18,899 bases of DNA. It comes from an uncultured Clostridia bacterium (GTDB lineage: Bacteria > Bacillota > Clostridia > TANB77 > CAG-508). Position 1 is the first letter of the stretch, and every line of letters starts with the position of its first letter. A program made the position numbers and the translations under genes. The stretch lies in the NCBI GenBank assembly GCA_944390505.1, contig CALXQF010000008.1, positions 1-18,899 on the forward strand, in the 5' to 3' direction. The notes below the pieces were generated by a model that was not told where the DNA came from, searched no databases, and was given only the letters and a program-made list of their open reading frames with translations. Shown piece by piece: positions 1 through 6,513 of this stretch.

Positions 1-291
1 TATTTAAAAAGAGATGATAGAATCAAAGCACATTTTACTACATGTTTTTTAGCACTTTTGATTTATAGAATATTAGAACATAAGTTAGATGAAAAATATA
101 CTAGTAGTAAAATTATTCAAACCTTAAGAGAATTAAGTTTTTTCCAAAAAGACGGATGTGGTTATGTTCCAATATATACAAGAACAGATTTAACAGATGA
201 GCTACATGATATTTTTGGTTTTAGGACTGATACTGAAGTGATTCCTTTTAGTAAAATGAAAAAAATGTTTAAGCAAACAAAAAAACATTAA
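1..291 (+). mobile_element. IS1634-type transposase, C-terminal fragment (5' part lies outside the window)
   Basis: This frame is open from base 1 and encodes 96 residues ending at a TAA, so it is the 3' end of a gene cut by the window edge. The start YLKRDDRIKAHFTTCFLALL, then IYRILEHKL and a closing YTRTDLTDELHDIFGFRTD, match my recollection of the C-terminus of IS1634-type (IS4/IS5-like DDE) transposases. The DRIKAHF segment follows the catalytic Glu region in that family. The catalytic residues lie upstream of the window, so activity cannot be judged. No RBS or internal start precedes the TTG at 58, which argues against a separate short gene there. A terminator hairpin follows the stop within 30 bases. 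The IS end and target duplication cannot be fixed with one side missing. Confidence 0.8.
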
Positions 292-317
292 ACATTACGC
301 TATTTTAGATAAAATCA

Positions 318-361
318 AAAAAGTCTGTAACGCGTCCTATGACTGCATTACAGACTTTTTA
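318..361 (+). terminator. Intrinsic terminator after the transposase
   Basis: A perfect 13-bp inverted repeat (AAAAAGTCTGTAA at 318-330 and TTACAGACTTTTT at 348-360) encloses a 17-base loop and ends in a T-run. It probably stops transcription leaving the IS and insulates folC. Its A/T symmetry lets it act in both directions. The rest of 292-509 shows no gene. Confidence 0.75.
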
Positions 362-509
362 CCTTCTCAAAACTGTCAAACTTGAGATATTATTAAGTCT
401 AAAATATTACATTAGCATTACAGTTTTATAACAAATTAATGACAAAAAATATTGGTATTTTAGCCATTGAATAAGGGAAAAAACAATTGATAAATACTAT
501 ACAAAAGAA

Positions 510-538
510 TTGACAAAATAGAGTGCATTTTATATGAT
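510..538 (+). promoter_or_regulatory. Sigma-A-type promoter of folC
   Basis: TTGACA at 510-515 and TATGAT at 533-538 are separated by exactly 17 bases. This is a perfect -35 and a 5/6 -10. The predicted start of transcription, near 545, leaves a leader of about 20 bases that carries the SD sequence GAGGAGA before the ATG at 565. Confidence 0.75.
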
Positions 539-564
539 AAATAAGGAAAAAGAGGAGACTATAA

Positions 565-1857
565 ATGAATATAGAAGCATATTTAGATCAATTTCAAAGA
601 GTAACAGAAAATCCTACATTAGAAACAATGAATTGGATGATGCAAAAATTTCAAAATCCGCATAAGAAATATCAGGTAATTCATGTGGCTGGTACAAATG
701 GCAAAGGCAGTGTAGTTGAAATATTAAATCGCGTTTTATTGGATCAAGGATATAATGTAGGCAAATATATTTCACCACATTTGTGTGAATTCAATGAAAG
801 AATTTGCGTCAATGATGTGCCTATTTCTAATCAAGAAATAGAAGAGATAATAAAAGAATTAGAACCTTTTATACAAGAATATAATCAAACACACGAAATA
901 CCTGTTAAACATTTTGAGGTAGTTACATCAATAGCATTTATTTATTTTGCAAGAAAAAAGTGCGATTTTGTAGTATTAGAAACAGGAATGGGAGGAACAT
1001 GGGACTGCACCAATATTGTTCAACCAATTCTTTCTATTATTACAAGCATTGGATATGATCATATGAAGTTATTGGGAAATACTTTAACTGAAATTGCAAA
1101 ACAGAAAGCAGGTATTATAAAACAAAACTCGGATACTATTTTTTTAGAATGTGAAAATAAAAATGAAAATGCAAAAATATTGAAAATAATAGAAGAACAA
1201 TGTAAAAAGAAAAACAACCAATTACATATTGTACATAGAAACCAAATTAGTCATTATGCATATGATATGAATTATCAATATTTCGACTATAAAAAAGAAA
1301 GACATATTTATACAAATCTAAAAGGAAAAGTTCAAATTTATAATACTGCAATTTGCCTAGAAGCAATTAATGTATTGAATCAAAAAGGTTATACCTTAAA
1401 CGAGAATATATATAGAAAAAGTTTTGCAAATGTCAAACATTTAGGAAGATTTGAAATATTACGTGAATCTCCAATAGTAATTTATGACGGAGCACATAAT
1501 GAACCCTCCATCAAAAACTTTGCAAAAAATATAAATCAGTATTATCCACAAAAGGAAAAAGTATATATTTTAGCAATTTTAAAGAAAAAAGATTATGAGA
1601 CTATTATAAAAATATTGGCAAAGGATCAGCAAGCTTACTTTTACATGACAAGTGGAAATATAGATGGAATGTATGCGACAAAGGAAGAATTATATCAAAT
1701 AGGACGTCAATATATTGATAAGAATAGAGTCAAAAAAATGGATTTAAAAGAGGCTGTTGTAGATGCAGTAGAAAATCATCCAAATAGTGTGATAGGAATT
1801 ACAGGAAGTTTTTACATTTATCAAGATATAATTACAATGAAACTATTCAAAAATTAA
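565..1857 (+). CDS. folC: Folylpolyglutamate synthase / dihydrofolate synthase family (FolC)
   Basis: This is a 430-residue cytoplasmic ligase of the Mur ligase superfamily. It adds glutamate to folates (and, in bifunctional members, to dihydropteroate) using ATP. The P-loop GTNGKGS is at residues 43-49, the folate-binding ISPHL follows at 69-73, the ETGMGGTWDCTN block is at 139-150, and the C-terminal-domain YDGAHN is at 307-312. Length is typical of the family. In the 139-150 block most family members have GGRLDATN, so TWDC is a local deviation. The start is set by GAGGAGA about 7 bases upstream and a strong promoter. No terminator separates it from the next gene. Whether it also has dihydrofolate synthase activity cannot be read from the sequence; no folP or folK neighbour is present to suggest a folate operon. 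Confidence 0.9.
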   Translation: MNIEAYLDQFQRVTENPTLETMNWMMQKFQNPHKKYQVIHVAGTNGKGSVVEILNRVLLDQGYNVGKYISPHLCEFNERICVNDVPISNQEIEEIIKELEPFIQEYNQTHEIPVKHFEVVTSIAFIYFARKKCDFVVLETGMGGTWDCTNIVQPILSIITSIGYDHMKLLGNTLTEIAKQKAGIIKQNSDTIFLECENKNENAKILKIIEEQCKKKNNQLHIVHRNQISHYAYDMNYQYFDYKKERHIYTNLKGKVQIYNTAICLEAINVLNQKGYTLNENIYRKSFANVKHLGRFEILRESPIVIYDGAHNEPSIKNFAKNINQYYPQKEKVYILAILKKKDYETIIKILAKDQQAYFYMTSGNIDGMYATKEELYQIGRQYIDKNRVKKMDLKEAVVDAVENHPNSVIGITGSFYIYQDIITMKLFKN

Positions 1858-1882
1858 AATAGCAAATGGTACTTACCTATTA

Positions 1883-1916
1883 CCTTTTTCATATAATGTA
1901 GTATATGTGAAAAAGG
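1883..1916 (+). promoter_or_regulatory. Hairpin over the RBS, with an internal TATAAT
   Basis: CCTTTTTC (1883-1890) plus ATATA (1891-1895) pair with TATAT (1902-1906) and GAAAAAGG (1909-1916), leaving a 2-base bulge. The right arm covers half of the AAAGGAGG SD of the next gene. A consensus TATAAT lies at 1892-1897, with only a weak -35 (GTACTT at 1869-1874). RNA starting from it, near 1903, would lack the left arm. Confidence 0.4.
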
Positions 1917-1924
1917 AGGCAAAT

Positions 1925-2608
1925 ATGGCAAGAATTTTGGTGTATAATAATGATACTAATCGTATGGAAACTTATTACAGAGGAGAAAGTGAGGCAATGC
2001 CTTATATTACTGGCCGAACGCTTACAGTAAGAGAATTTAGAGGATCTAGTAATAGTAATGTTTTATGGACGGAAAAAAGAGTAATGCAGGCTTGGAATAG
2101 CCAAAGATATATATTTGGAGCGCCAATTGATGTGGGATTTGCTTTTAAAAGACCTTATGAAGGAGGTCATGGAAATCAAAGTCAACATTATGCAGGAACT
2201 GCTTTTGATGTGGGGCAAAGAATGACAAGTACCCAAAGAAACAGACTAAGAACTTCAGCAGAAACTTCAGGGGTATGGAGTTATGTAGAACCAGCTTCAT
2301 TAACCCCAACCTGGGTTCACTTTGACAGAAGGAGAGGAACGCCAGCGTGCAGTACAGGGGGATATCCACTGATTAGACAAGGAAGTAGAGGAGCATATGT
2401 TTGTATTGCACAAGATGACTTAAATACATTAGGCTATCAAACAGGAGGATTAGATGGAGTATTTGGATCAAAAACCTATCAAGCAGTTATTGCTTACCAA
2501 CGTAGAGCTGGATTATCAGTAGATGGTATTATTGGGTGTAATACATGGAGAGCATTGCAAGAAGCAGTAGTAGGAACAGGTAGAACTTCTACTACGATTA
2601 CATCATAG
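1925..2608 (+). CDS. M15-type zinc peptidase with C-terminal peptidoglycan-binding domain
   Basis: This 227-residue protein probably cuts or trims peptidoglycan stem peptides. The M15/VanY-like zinc signature SQHYAGTAFD gives His88 and Asp95, and WVHFD gives His132. A peptidoglycan-binding type 1 repeat spans about 148-213 (PLIRQGSRGAYV to GCNTWRALQ). The N-terminal 70 residues match nothing I recognise. The ATG at 1925 is chosen over the in-frame GTG at 1907 because AAAGGAGG (1912-1919) lies 5 bases before it. There is no signal peptide or membrane segment, which is odd for a wall enzyme. It may act in the mother cell or forespore, be released by lysis, or derive from a phage endolysin. The exact bond cut (D-Ala-D-Ala carboxypeptidase or L,D/D,D-endopeptidase) is not determinable. 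Confidence 0.8.
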   Translation: MARILVYNNDTNRMETYYRGESEAMPYITGRTLTVREFRGSSNSNVLWTEKRVMQAWNSQRYIFGAPIDVGFAFKRPYEGGHGNQSQHYAGTAFDVGQRMTSTQRNRLRTSAETSGVWSYVEPASLTPTWVHFDRRRGTPACSTGGYPLIRQGSRGAYVCIAQDDLNTLGYQTGGLDGVFGSKTYQAVIAYQRRAGLSVDGIIGCNTWRALQEAVVGTGRTSTTITS

Positions 2609-2614
2609 AACTAA

Positions 2615-2635
2615 TGGGGACAGTTCTTTGGTCCT
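2615..2635. repeat. Small REP-like hairpin motif (GGGGACAGTTCTTTGGTCC)
   Basis: A short imperfect inverted repeat lies just after the peptidase stop. Its GGAC...GTCC arms resemble the GGGACGGTTCTTTTGTCCC-like sequences that I recall as scattered in Firmicute intergenic regions. No clear U-tract follows, so it is not a good terminator. A weaker relative lies after murE. Confidence 0.35.
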
Positions 2636-2724
2636 ATAATGAATAGGAAAACAACTTAAAAAATTATAAAATCTTGAAAAAAACTTAAGAAAACGTTAAT
2701 AAAAATTCAAAAAAAGTGTGATAC

Positions 2725-2730
2725 TATAAT
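2725..2730 (+). promoter_or_regulatory. Candidate -10 box upstream of the PF06541-type gene
   Basis: A consensus TATAAT lies 28 bases before the ATG at 2758, in a very A-rich stretch. No convincing -35 is found at 16-18 bases upstream, so this is only a candidate. Confidence 0.35.
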
Positions 2731-2757
2731 AAAAAGAAATTTAAATGGGGAATAAAA

Positions 2758-3480
2758 ATGAAGAAAAACATGAAAAATGAAATGATAAAATTATTTTGGA
2801 TTTTTATAATGGTAAGTATTATTGGATGTATTGTAGAGACCATTGTATGTATTCTCCAAGAAGGACATTTTGAAATTAGGCAAGGAGTGATCTATGGTCC
2901 TTTTATTCCTGTCTATGGTGCGGGAGCAGTTTTATTTTATTTAGTTGTACCTAAAATAACAGGAGCAACAATTAACAATACTAAACAGATTAGTGCAATT
3001 AAAATTTTCTTTTATACTATGATTTTGGGTGGATTAACAGAGTATATTTTCTCTTATGCACAAGAGTGTTTATTTGGAACTGTTTCATGGGAATATGGTG
3101 ACATGCTATTCCAACTAAATGGTAGAACTAGTTTAATCCATTGCATTTATTGGGGAATTGGTGGTGTTATATTTATTAAATGGCTATATCCGTATACACA
3201 AAAATTAGATGAAATTCAATATGGAAAATATGGTATTCAATTAGCAACAGCAGTTGTATTTTTATTTATGATCTTCAATATGGGAATTTCTATGTTAGCA
3301 GGTTACAGACAGTATGAAAGAACAGAGAATATTAAAGCAGATACAGCTTTTGAAAAATTTTTAGATCAACATTATCCTGATCAAGTAATGGATAAAATAT
3401 TTTCTAATAAAAAAACAAAACAAGAATTAAAAAAGATAAGAAAACCTGCCATAACGAGAACAGTAAAACAAACGATATAA
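2758..3480 (+). CDS. Putative ABC-transporter type IV (CmpB-like, PF06541) membrane protein
   Basis: This is a 240-residue integral membrane protein of unknown substrate. The N-terminal helix is followed by the family signature around residues 40-56 (IRQGVIYGPFIPVYGAGA). A second signature, WEYGDMLFQLNGRTSL, starts at residue 111. Helices lie near 12-32, 50-66, 84-101, 126-144 and 162-183, and a basic tail of about 55 residues follows. The start has GGGG at 2747-2750 as a weak SD, 7 bases upstream. Despite the family name, no ATPase or binding-protein gene is nearby, so a transport role is unproven. Family membership is confident; function is not. Confidence 0.75.
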   Translation: MKKNMKNEMIKLFWIFIMVSIIGCIVETIVCILQEGHFEIRQGVIYGPFIPVYGAGAVLFYLVVPKITGATINNTKQISAIKIFFYTMILGGLTEYIFSYAQECLFGTVSWEYGDMLFQLNGRTSLIHCIYWGIGGVIFIKWLYPYTQKLDEIQYGKYGIQLATAVVFLFMIFNMGISMLAGYRQYERTENIKADTAFEKFLDQHYPDQVMDKIFSNKKTKQELKKIRKPAITRTVKQTI

Positions 3481-3568
3481 TATATGATTAGCATTTAAGC
3501 ATGATGAAACAGAAAAAGAAAATTACTATCCAAATGGAAATGGAACGATAGATATTTTATAAAATACA

Positions 3569-3597
3569 GTGAAAACTATAAGGAAATGTGGTATAAT
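3569..3597 (+). promoter_or_regulatory. Promoter with extended -10 for the small membrane protein
   Basis: GTGAAA (3569-3574) and TATAAT (3592-3597) are 17 bases apart. TG at 3589-3590 forms an extended -10 (TGnTATAAT). Transcription should start near 3604, which leaves a leader of about 38 bases before the ATG at 3642. Confidence 0.6.
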
Positions 3598-3641
3598 CAA
3601 TATAGGCAATCCAAAATTGCAGTTTAAATGGAGTGAAAAAA

Positions 3642-3839
3642 ATGAAAGCACCACGGGAAAACAAGGTAAGAGAAACTATTGTTGTGGTTGCAATGCTAGT
3701 GGACTCGTTAGTACTCATCAAATATTTATTTTGGGACTTTATGCTGGGGAAAGCCAATATTGCAGTCATAGTGGCACTCATTGCTATCTGGATACTTTGC
3801 TTTGTGGTAATTATAACAGATAGCTATGAACTAAAATAG
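3642..3839 (+). CDS. Small two-helix membrane protein, unknown function
   Basis: This 65-residue protein begins MKAPRENKVRETIVVVAML. It has a basic N-terminus, a hydrophobic segment around residues 12-30, and a second around 39-58 (ANIAVIVALIAIWILCFVVI), and ends ITDSYELK. I do not recognise a family. The ATG at 3642 is preferred to the in-frame GTG at 3633 because GGAGTG (3630-3635) then sits at normal SD spacing. It has its own extended -10 promoter and its own terminator, so it forms a self-contained monocistronic unit, which supports it being a real gene. A longer frame overlapping it in another phase is polar and lacks these signals. Confidence 0.6.
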   Translation: MKAPRENKVRETIVVVAMLVDSLVLIKYLFWDFMLGKANIAVIVALIAIWILCFVVIITDSYELK

Positions 3840-3857
3840 TCAAGTTCCAAAGCTCCC

Positions 3858-3890
3858 AAGGGTTCTCCATTATAATGGAGGCCCTTTATT
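3858..3890 (+). terminator. Intrinsic terminator of the small membrane protein unit
   Basis: AAGGG...CTCCAT (3858-3870) pairs with ATGGAG...CCCTT (3875-3886) around a TATA loop, with a small internal mismatch. TTTATTT follows. It lies 18 bases after the stop. Confidence 0.75.
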
Positions 3891-3919
3891 TAATAAAAAA
3901 ATCAAAAGCAAAAGCTATA

Positions 3920-3948
3920 TTTACAATCGCAACAAAAAAATGTATAAT
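3920..3948 (+). promoter_or_regulatory. Sigma-A-type promoter of trmL
   Basis: TTTACA (3920-3925) and TATAAT (3943-3948) are 17 bases apart. The start of transcription would fall near 3954-3956. The ATG at 3954 would then be leaderless, which supports initiation at 3969 instead. Confidence 0.7.
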
Positions 3949-3968
3949 AAAATATGAGGCGAGAAAAG

Positions 3969-4472
3969 ATGAAATTAAATATAGTGATGGTAGAACCAGA
4001 AATACCACAAAATACAGGCAATATTGCTAGAACCTGTGCAGCCATTGGTGCAAAACTACATTTAGTAAAACCACTAGGATTTGAAATATCAGATAAATAT
4101 TTAAAAAGAGCAGGACTAGACTATTGGGATAAATTAGAAATTGAGATACATGAATCTTTATCAGAATTTTTAACTAAATATTCACCGGAAAAACATAGCA
4201 TGTTTTTTTCTACAACAAAAGGAAAACAGTGTTACTCAGATGTTAATTATGCTAAAGAAAAAGAAATCTTTCTACTTTTTGGAAAAGAAACCAAAGGATT
4301 ACCAGAAGATTTATTACAAAAATATATTAATCAAACCATTAGAATTCCAATGAGGGAACATTTACGTTCATTAAATTTATCCAATTCAGTAGCAATTGTA
4401 GCTTATGAAGTTTTTAGACAAGTAGGCTTTGAAGAATTAGAACAAATCAGTAGTTATTTTGATAAAAAATGA
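3969..4472 (+). CDS. trmL: tRNA (cytidine/uridine(34)-2'-O)-methyltransferase TrmL (SPOUT family)
   Basis: This 167-residue SAM-dependent enzyme 2'-O-methylates the wobble nucleotide of tRNA-Leu species. The N-terminus MKLNIVMVEPEIPQNTGNIA is the canonical family opening. SPOUT-knot motifs follow: FGKETKGLP (104-112), RIPM (125-128) and SLNLSNSVAIVAYE (134-147), where the chain ties the trefoil knot that binds SAM. Length is typical for the minimal, dimeric members. The ATG at 3969 matches the family start and has GAGG (3956-3959) upstream; the in-frame ATG at 3954 would sit at the transcription start. It has its own strong promoter. No clear terminator follows before the next promoter. Confidence 0.9.
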   Translation: MKLNIVMVEPEIPQNTGNIARTCAAIGAKLHLVKPLGFEISDKYLKRAGLDYWDKLEIEIHESLSEFLTKYSPEKHSMFFSTTKGKQCYSDVNYAKEKEIFLLFGKETKGLPEDLLQKYINQTIRIPMREHLRSLNLSNSVAIVAYEVFRQVGFEELEQISSYFDKK

Positions 4473-4512
4473 TAGAAAAAACGTCAAAACACTGTACTTT
4501 TTAGCAATTTTG

Positions 4513-4521
4513 TGGTATAAT
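4513..4521 (+). promoter_or_regulatory. Extended -10 promoter of the antitoxin gene
   Basis: TGGTATAAT has a consensus TATAAT at 4516-4521 and the TGn extension. The -35 position (GTACTT at 4493-4498) is poor, as is common for extended -10 promoters. It gives a leader of about 43 bases containing TTGGAGGA. Confidence 0.55.
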
Positions 4522-4569
4522 AATATTGTGGTGCGAAAAACACCAAATCCAATATTGGAGGATAGAAAA

Positions 4570-4740
4570 ATGTTTAATGAAGAAATGTTTAGGTTTAATA
4601 TAGAAAATATACAAAATGATTTAGCAATTGAAGGAATGACAATTACACAAGAAGATGTGAATATGTTTAAAATGTTTGCTAACCAAGAAGTAGCGATGCC
4701 AGAATTAATCGAAATGATAAAAAATCAACCAATTCAATAA
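4570..4740 (+). CDS. VbhA-like antitoxin for the adjacent Fic protein
   Basis: This 56-residue acidic, helical protein begins MFNEEMFRFNIENIQNDLAI. It resembles VbhA-type antitoxins, which insert an inhibitory helix into the Fic active site so that its Glu blocks productive ATP binding. The family motif [S/T]xxxE[G/N] is present as D17-xxx-E21-G22, with Asp where Ser/Thr is usual. The following part, TITQEDVNMFKMFANQEV to LIEMIKNQ, fits the conserved C-terminal portion. The ATG at 4570 follows TTGGAGGA; the long upstream extension of the frame to 4459 overlaps the promoter and should not be translated. It lies 232 bases before fic and is separated from it by a terminator, unlike the usual tight antitoxin-fic overlap. 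Confidence 0.7.
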   Translation: MFNEEMFRFNIENIQNDLAIEGMTITQEDVNMFKMFANQEVAMPELIEMIKNQPIQ

Positions 4741-4744
4741 AATG

Positions 4745-4798
4745 AAAAAGCTATAATAAAATAGAATTTAAGAAAACTATTTTTAAATAGCTTTTTTT
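4745..4798 (+). terminator. Terminator between antitoxin and fic
   Basis: AAAAAGCTAT (4745-4754) pairs with ATAGCTTTTT (4787-4796). A nested AAAATAG (4758-4764) pairs with CTATTTT (4777-4783). A run of T ends it. It begins 5 bases after the antitoxin stop. Confidence 0.7.
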
Positions 4799-4891
4799 AT
4801 TGGTTAATCATAAAATATTTTTTATGGTTAAATACAAAAGCAAATAGCTCTTTTTTATTTGTATTTTTTGGTAGAAAAAGTACAAAATATA

Positions 4892-4900
4892 TGGTATAAA
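4892..4900 (+). promoter_or_regulatory. Candidate extended -10 promoter of fic
   Basis: TGGTATAAA has TATAAA at 4895-4900 and the TGn extension. No good -35 is seen. It is the best promoter-like signal between the antitoxin terminator and the Fic ATG at 4973. Confidence 0.4.
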
Positions 4901-4972
4901 ATTGACAGAAGAGTAAAATTAGAAAGATTTTTGGCAATAGATAAAAATAAATAGAAAGAAAATGGTGATGAA

Positions 4973-5569
4973 ATGAAAGAACTATATCAAAATAGAAATT
5001 CAAAATACTGCTATCCAAACAGTGATGTTTTAATGAATAAATTAAACATAAAAAATACAAAAGATTTGCAATATTATGAAGCGAAAATCACAGCAGCTAA
5101 ATCTTTAGATTTAAGACAAAAAGGAATTACAGGAAATTTTGATAAAAAACATTATCTTCAAATTCATCAATATTTATTTGAAGATATTTATCCATTTGCA
5201 GGAAAATTAAGAGAAGAAAATATCGCAAAAGGAGCATTTAGATTTGCAGAATGGGAGTATATTGAAGCGGAATTAGATAAATTGTTGGACCAATTAAAGT
5301 CAGAAAAGTATTTAGCAGAGCTTCCAAAAGAACAATTAGCAAAAAGACTAGCCTATTATCTTTCTGAATTAAATGTATTACATCCCTTTAGAGAAGGAAA
5401 TGGAAGAACAAACAGAGAATTTATTAGACAGTTAGCTTTAAAAAATGGTTATATTTTAAATCTGGCGAAAGTATCCCCAAAAGAAACTTTAGAAGCAAGC
5501 ATTATTTCAATTGTAGATACGGAAAAATTAGAAAATATTATACAAGAATGTTTGGAAGAAAAACAATAA
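4973..5569 (+). CDS. fic: Fic-domain AMP-transferase (toxin of a class I Fic system)
   Basis: This 198-residue cytoplasmic Fic protein transfers AMP from ATP to a hydroxyl on a target protein. The complete active-site motif HPFREGNGRTNR lies at residues 137-148, with catalytic His137 and the phosphate-binding GNGR. The target-binding flap region is around PFAGKLREENIAKGAFRFA (residues 74-92). No inhibitory [S/T]xxxEG helix is evident inside the protein, so inhibition in trans by the upstream VbhA-like protein is expected (class I). GGTGA (4964-4968) serves as the RBS. The protein is short, essentially the Fic core with little else. Its target is unknown; gyrase and topoisomerase IV are targets in characterised VbhT/FicT systems. 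Confidence 0.9.
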   Translation: MKELYQNRNSKYCYPNSDVLMNKLNIKNTKDLQYYEAKITAAKSLDLRQKGITGNFDKKHYLQIHQYLFEDIYPFAGKLREENIAKGAFRFAEWEYIEAELDKLLDQLKSEKYLAELPKEQLAKRLAYYLSELNVLHPFREGNGRTNREFIRQLALKNGYILNLAKVSPKETLEASIISIVDTEKLENIIQECLEEKQ

Positions 5570-5628
5570 GCACTTTTAAAGCAAAAGAGGAATAAAAATG
5601 AGTGAACACAAATTATGAGCAAATGATA

Positions 5629-5670
5629 GGAACTCAAAATGTTAAACAAAACATAGTGAGTTCTTTTTTT
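5629..5670 (+). terminator. Intrinsic terminator of fic
   Basis: GGAACTCA (5629-5636) pairs with TGAGTTCT (5657-5664). An inner ATGTT/AACAT extends the stem, and seven Ts follow. Confidence 0.75.
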
Positions 5671-5730
5671 GTGGAAAGGGAATATTTATCGCAAAAAATG
5701 GATATATTATAGTGAAATGGAGGTTAAAAA

Positions 5731-6321
5731 ATGATTAAAATGATAGAACTACCATATCCATTAGATGCTTTAGAACCGTATTACTCAAAACAGACTTTAG
5801 ATTTACATTATCATATTTTATATAAGGGATATGTGGATAATACGAATAAAGTACAAAATCAATTAAAAGAGGCAAGAGAAAGCAATGATTTTTCTCATAT
5901 CAAATGTTTAGAAAAAAATTTAAGCTTTTTTGGTTCAGGAATTATTTTACACGAACTATTTTTTAAAAATATGGGACCTGCTATTCCAACAAGTCCATCT
6001 GTTTCTTTAATGGAACAAATCCAAAAAGACTTTGGAAACTATGATCAATTTAAAATGCAATTTACAGAGGCAGCAAAAAATGTGGAAGCATCAGGATGGT
6101 GCTTATTGGTTTGGGAACCTCGATTTGAAAAGCTAGAAATTTTACAATGTGAAAAACATCAAGATTTGACACTGTGGGGCTGTATTCCACTATTTGTTAT
6201 AGATATGTGGGAACATTCTTACTATTTACAATATCAAACAAAAAGACCAGAATATATTCAAGCCTTTTGGAATATTGTTAATTGGAATGAAGTCAATAAA
6301 CGTTTTCAGAAAATAAAATAA
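5731..6321 (+). CDS. Divergent Fe/Mn-family superoxide dismutase homologue
   Basis: This 196-residue Fe/Mn SOD fold protein keeps all four metal ligands: His26 (TLDLHYHIL), His74 (GSGIILHELFF), Asp158 and His162 (FVIDMWEHSYYLQY). Gateway Tyr34 is kept. Gln144 in HQD, with Gly at the FeSOD Gln69 position, points to the Mn-type arrangement. Several second-sphere residues differ: the position of E. coli His30 is Leu30, and the conserved Asn before the second ligand (WNH/ANH) is Leu73. Dismutase activity is therefore likely but not assured; a role like that of SodA in spore-coat maturation is an alternative. TGGAGGT (5718-5724) is a strong SD. There is no signal peptide. It sits alone between two terminators. 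Confidence 0.8.
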   Translation: MIKMIELPYPLDALEPYYSKQTLDLHYHILYKGYVDNTNKVQNQLKEARESNDFSHIKCLEKNLSFFGSGIILHELFFKNMGPAIPTSPSVSLMEQIQKDFGNYDQFKMQFTEAAKNVEASGWCLLVWEPRFEKLEILQCEKHQDLTLWGCIPLFVIDMWEHSYYLQYQTKRPEYIQAFWNIVNWNEVNKRFQKIK

Positions 6322-6345
6322 AAATATTAGGATGTGTCAAGAGAT

Positions 6346-6393
6346 AATCTTTTATACTAAACAAAAATGTTTTGTATAAAGGATTCTTTTTTT
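6346..6393 (+). terminator. Strong intrinsic terminator before the dcw cluster
   Basis: AATCTTTTATAC (6346-6357) pairs with GTATAAAGGATT (6374-6385) with one wobble. An inner AACA/TGTT extends it, and eight Ts follow. It separates the SOD gene from mraZ. Confidence 0.85.
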
Positions 6394-6424
6394 GGAAAAA
6401 AATAAAAAAATTTTCAAAAAATAC

Positions 6425-6453
6425 TTGCTATTTATATTATCTTGTATTACAAT
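6425..6453 (+). promoter_or_regulatory. Promoter of mraZ / dcw cluster
   Basis: TTGCTA (6425-6430) and TACAAT (6448-6453) are 17 bases apart. Transcription should begin near 6460, exactly where the AAGTGG boxes start, so a repressor on them would block initiation or promoter escape. Confidence 0.6.
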
Positions 6454-6460
6454 TTAATCG

Positions 6461-6486
6461 AAGTGGAGAGAAGTGGTGAAAAGTGG
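6461..6486 (+). promoter_or_regulatory. MraZ operator: three AAGTGG boxes at 10-bp spacing
   Basis: AAGTGG occurs at 6461, 6471 and 6481, so the direct repeats fall on one face of the helix. MraZ is known to bind tandem GTGG-type direct repeats at its own promoter (TGGGN in E. coli, AAAGTG-type in Mollicutes). A looser AAAGTGT overlaps the GTG start at 6514. Autorepression by the adjacent mraZ product is inferred. Confidence 0.8.
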
Positions 6487-6513
6487 AACAAAATGTTAGC
6501 GAGGTGAAGAAAA

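Noticed and set aside
3569..3823. 84-residue frame overlapping the small membrane protein
   Set aside because: Its start lies within the promoter and it has no SD; the overlapping frame has a proper RBS and a coherent membrane protein.
4459..4569. Upstream extension of the antitoxin frame
   Set aside because: It crosses the extended -10 promoter at 4513-4521 and overlaps the end of trmL; the SD TTGGAGGA points to ATG 4570.
5599..5619. Six-codon ORF MSEHKL after fic, preceded by an SD-like AGAGGA
   Set aside because: Good RBS spacing, but too short to support as a gene and it lies just before the fic terminator. It may be the remnant of a lost downstream gene.
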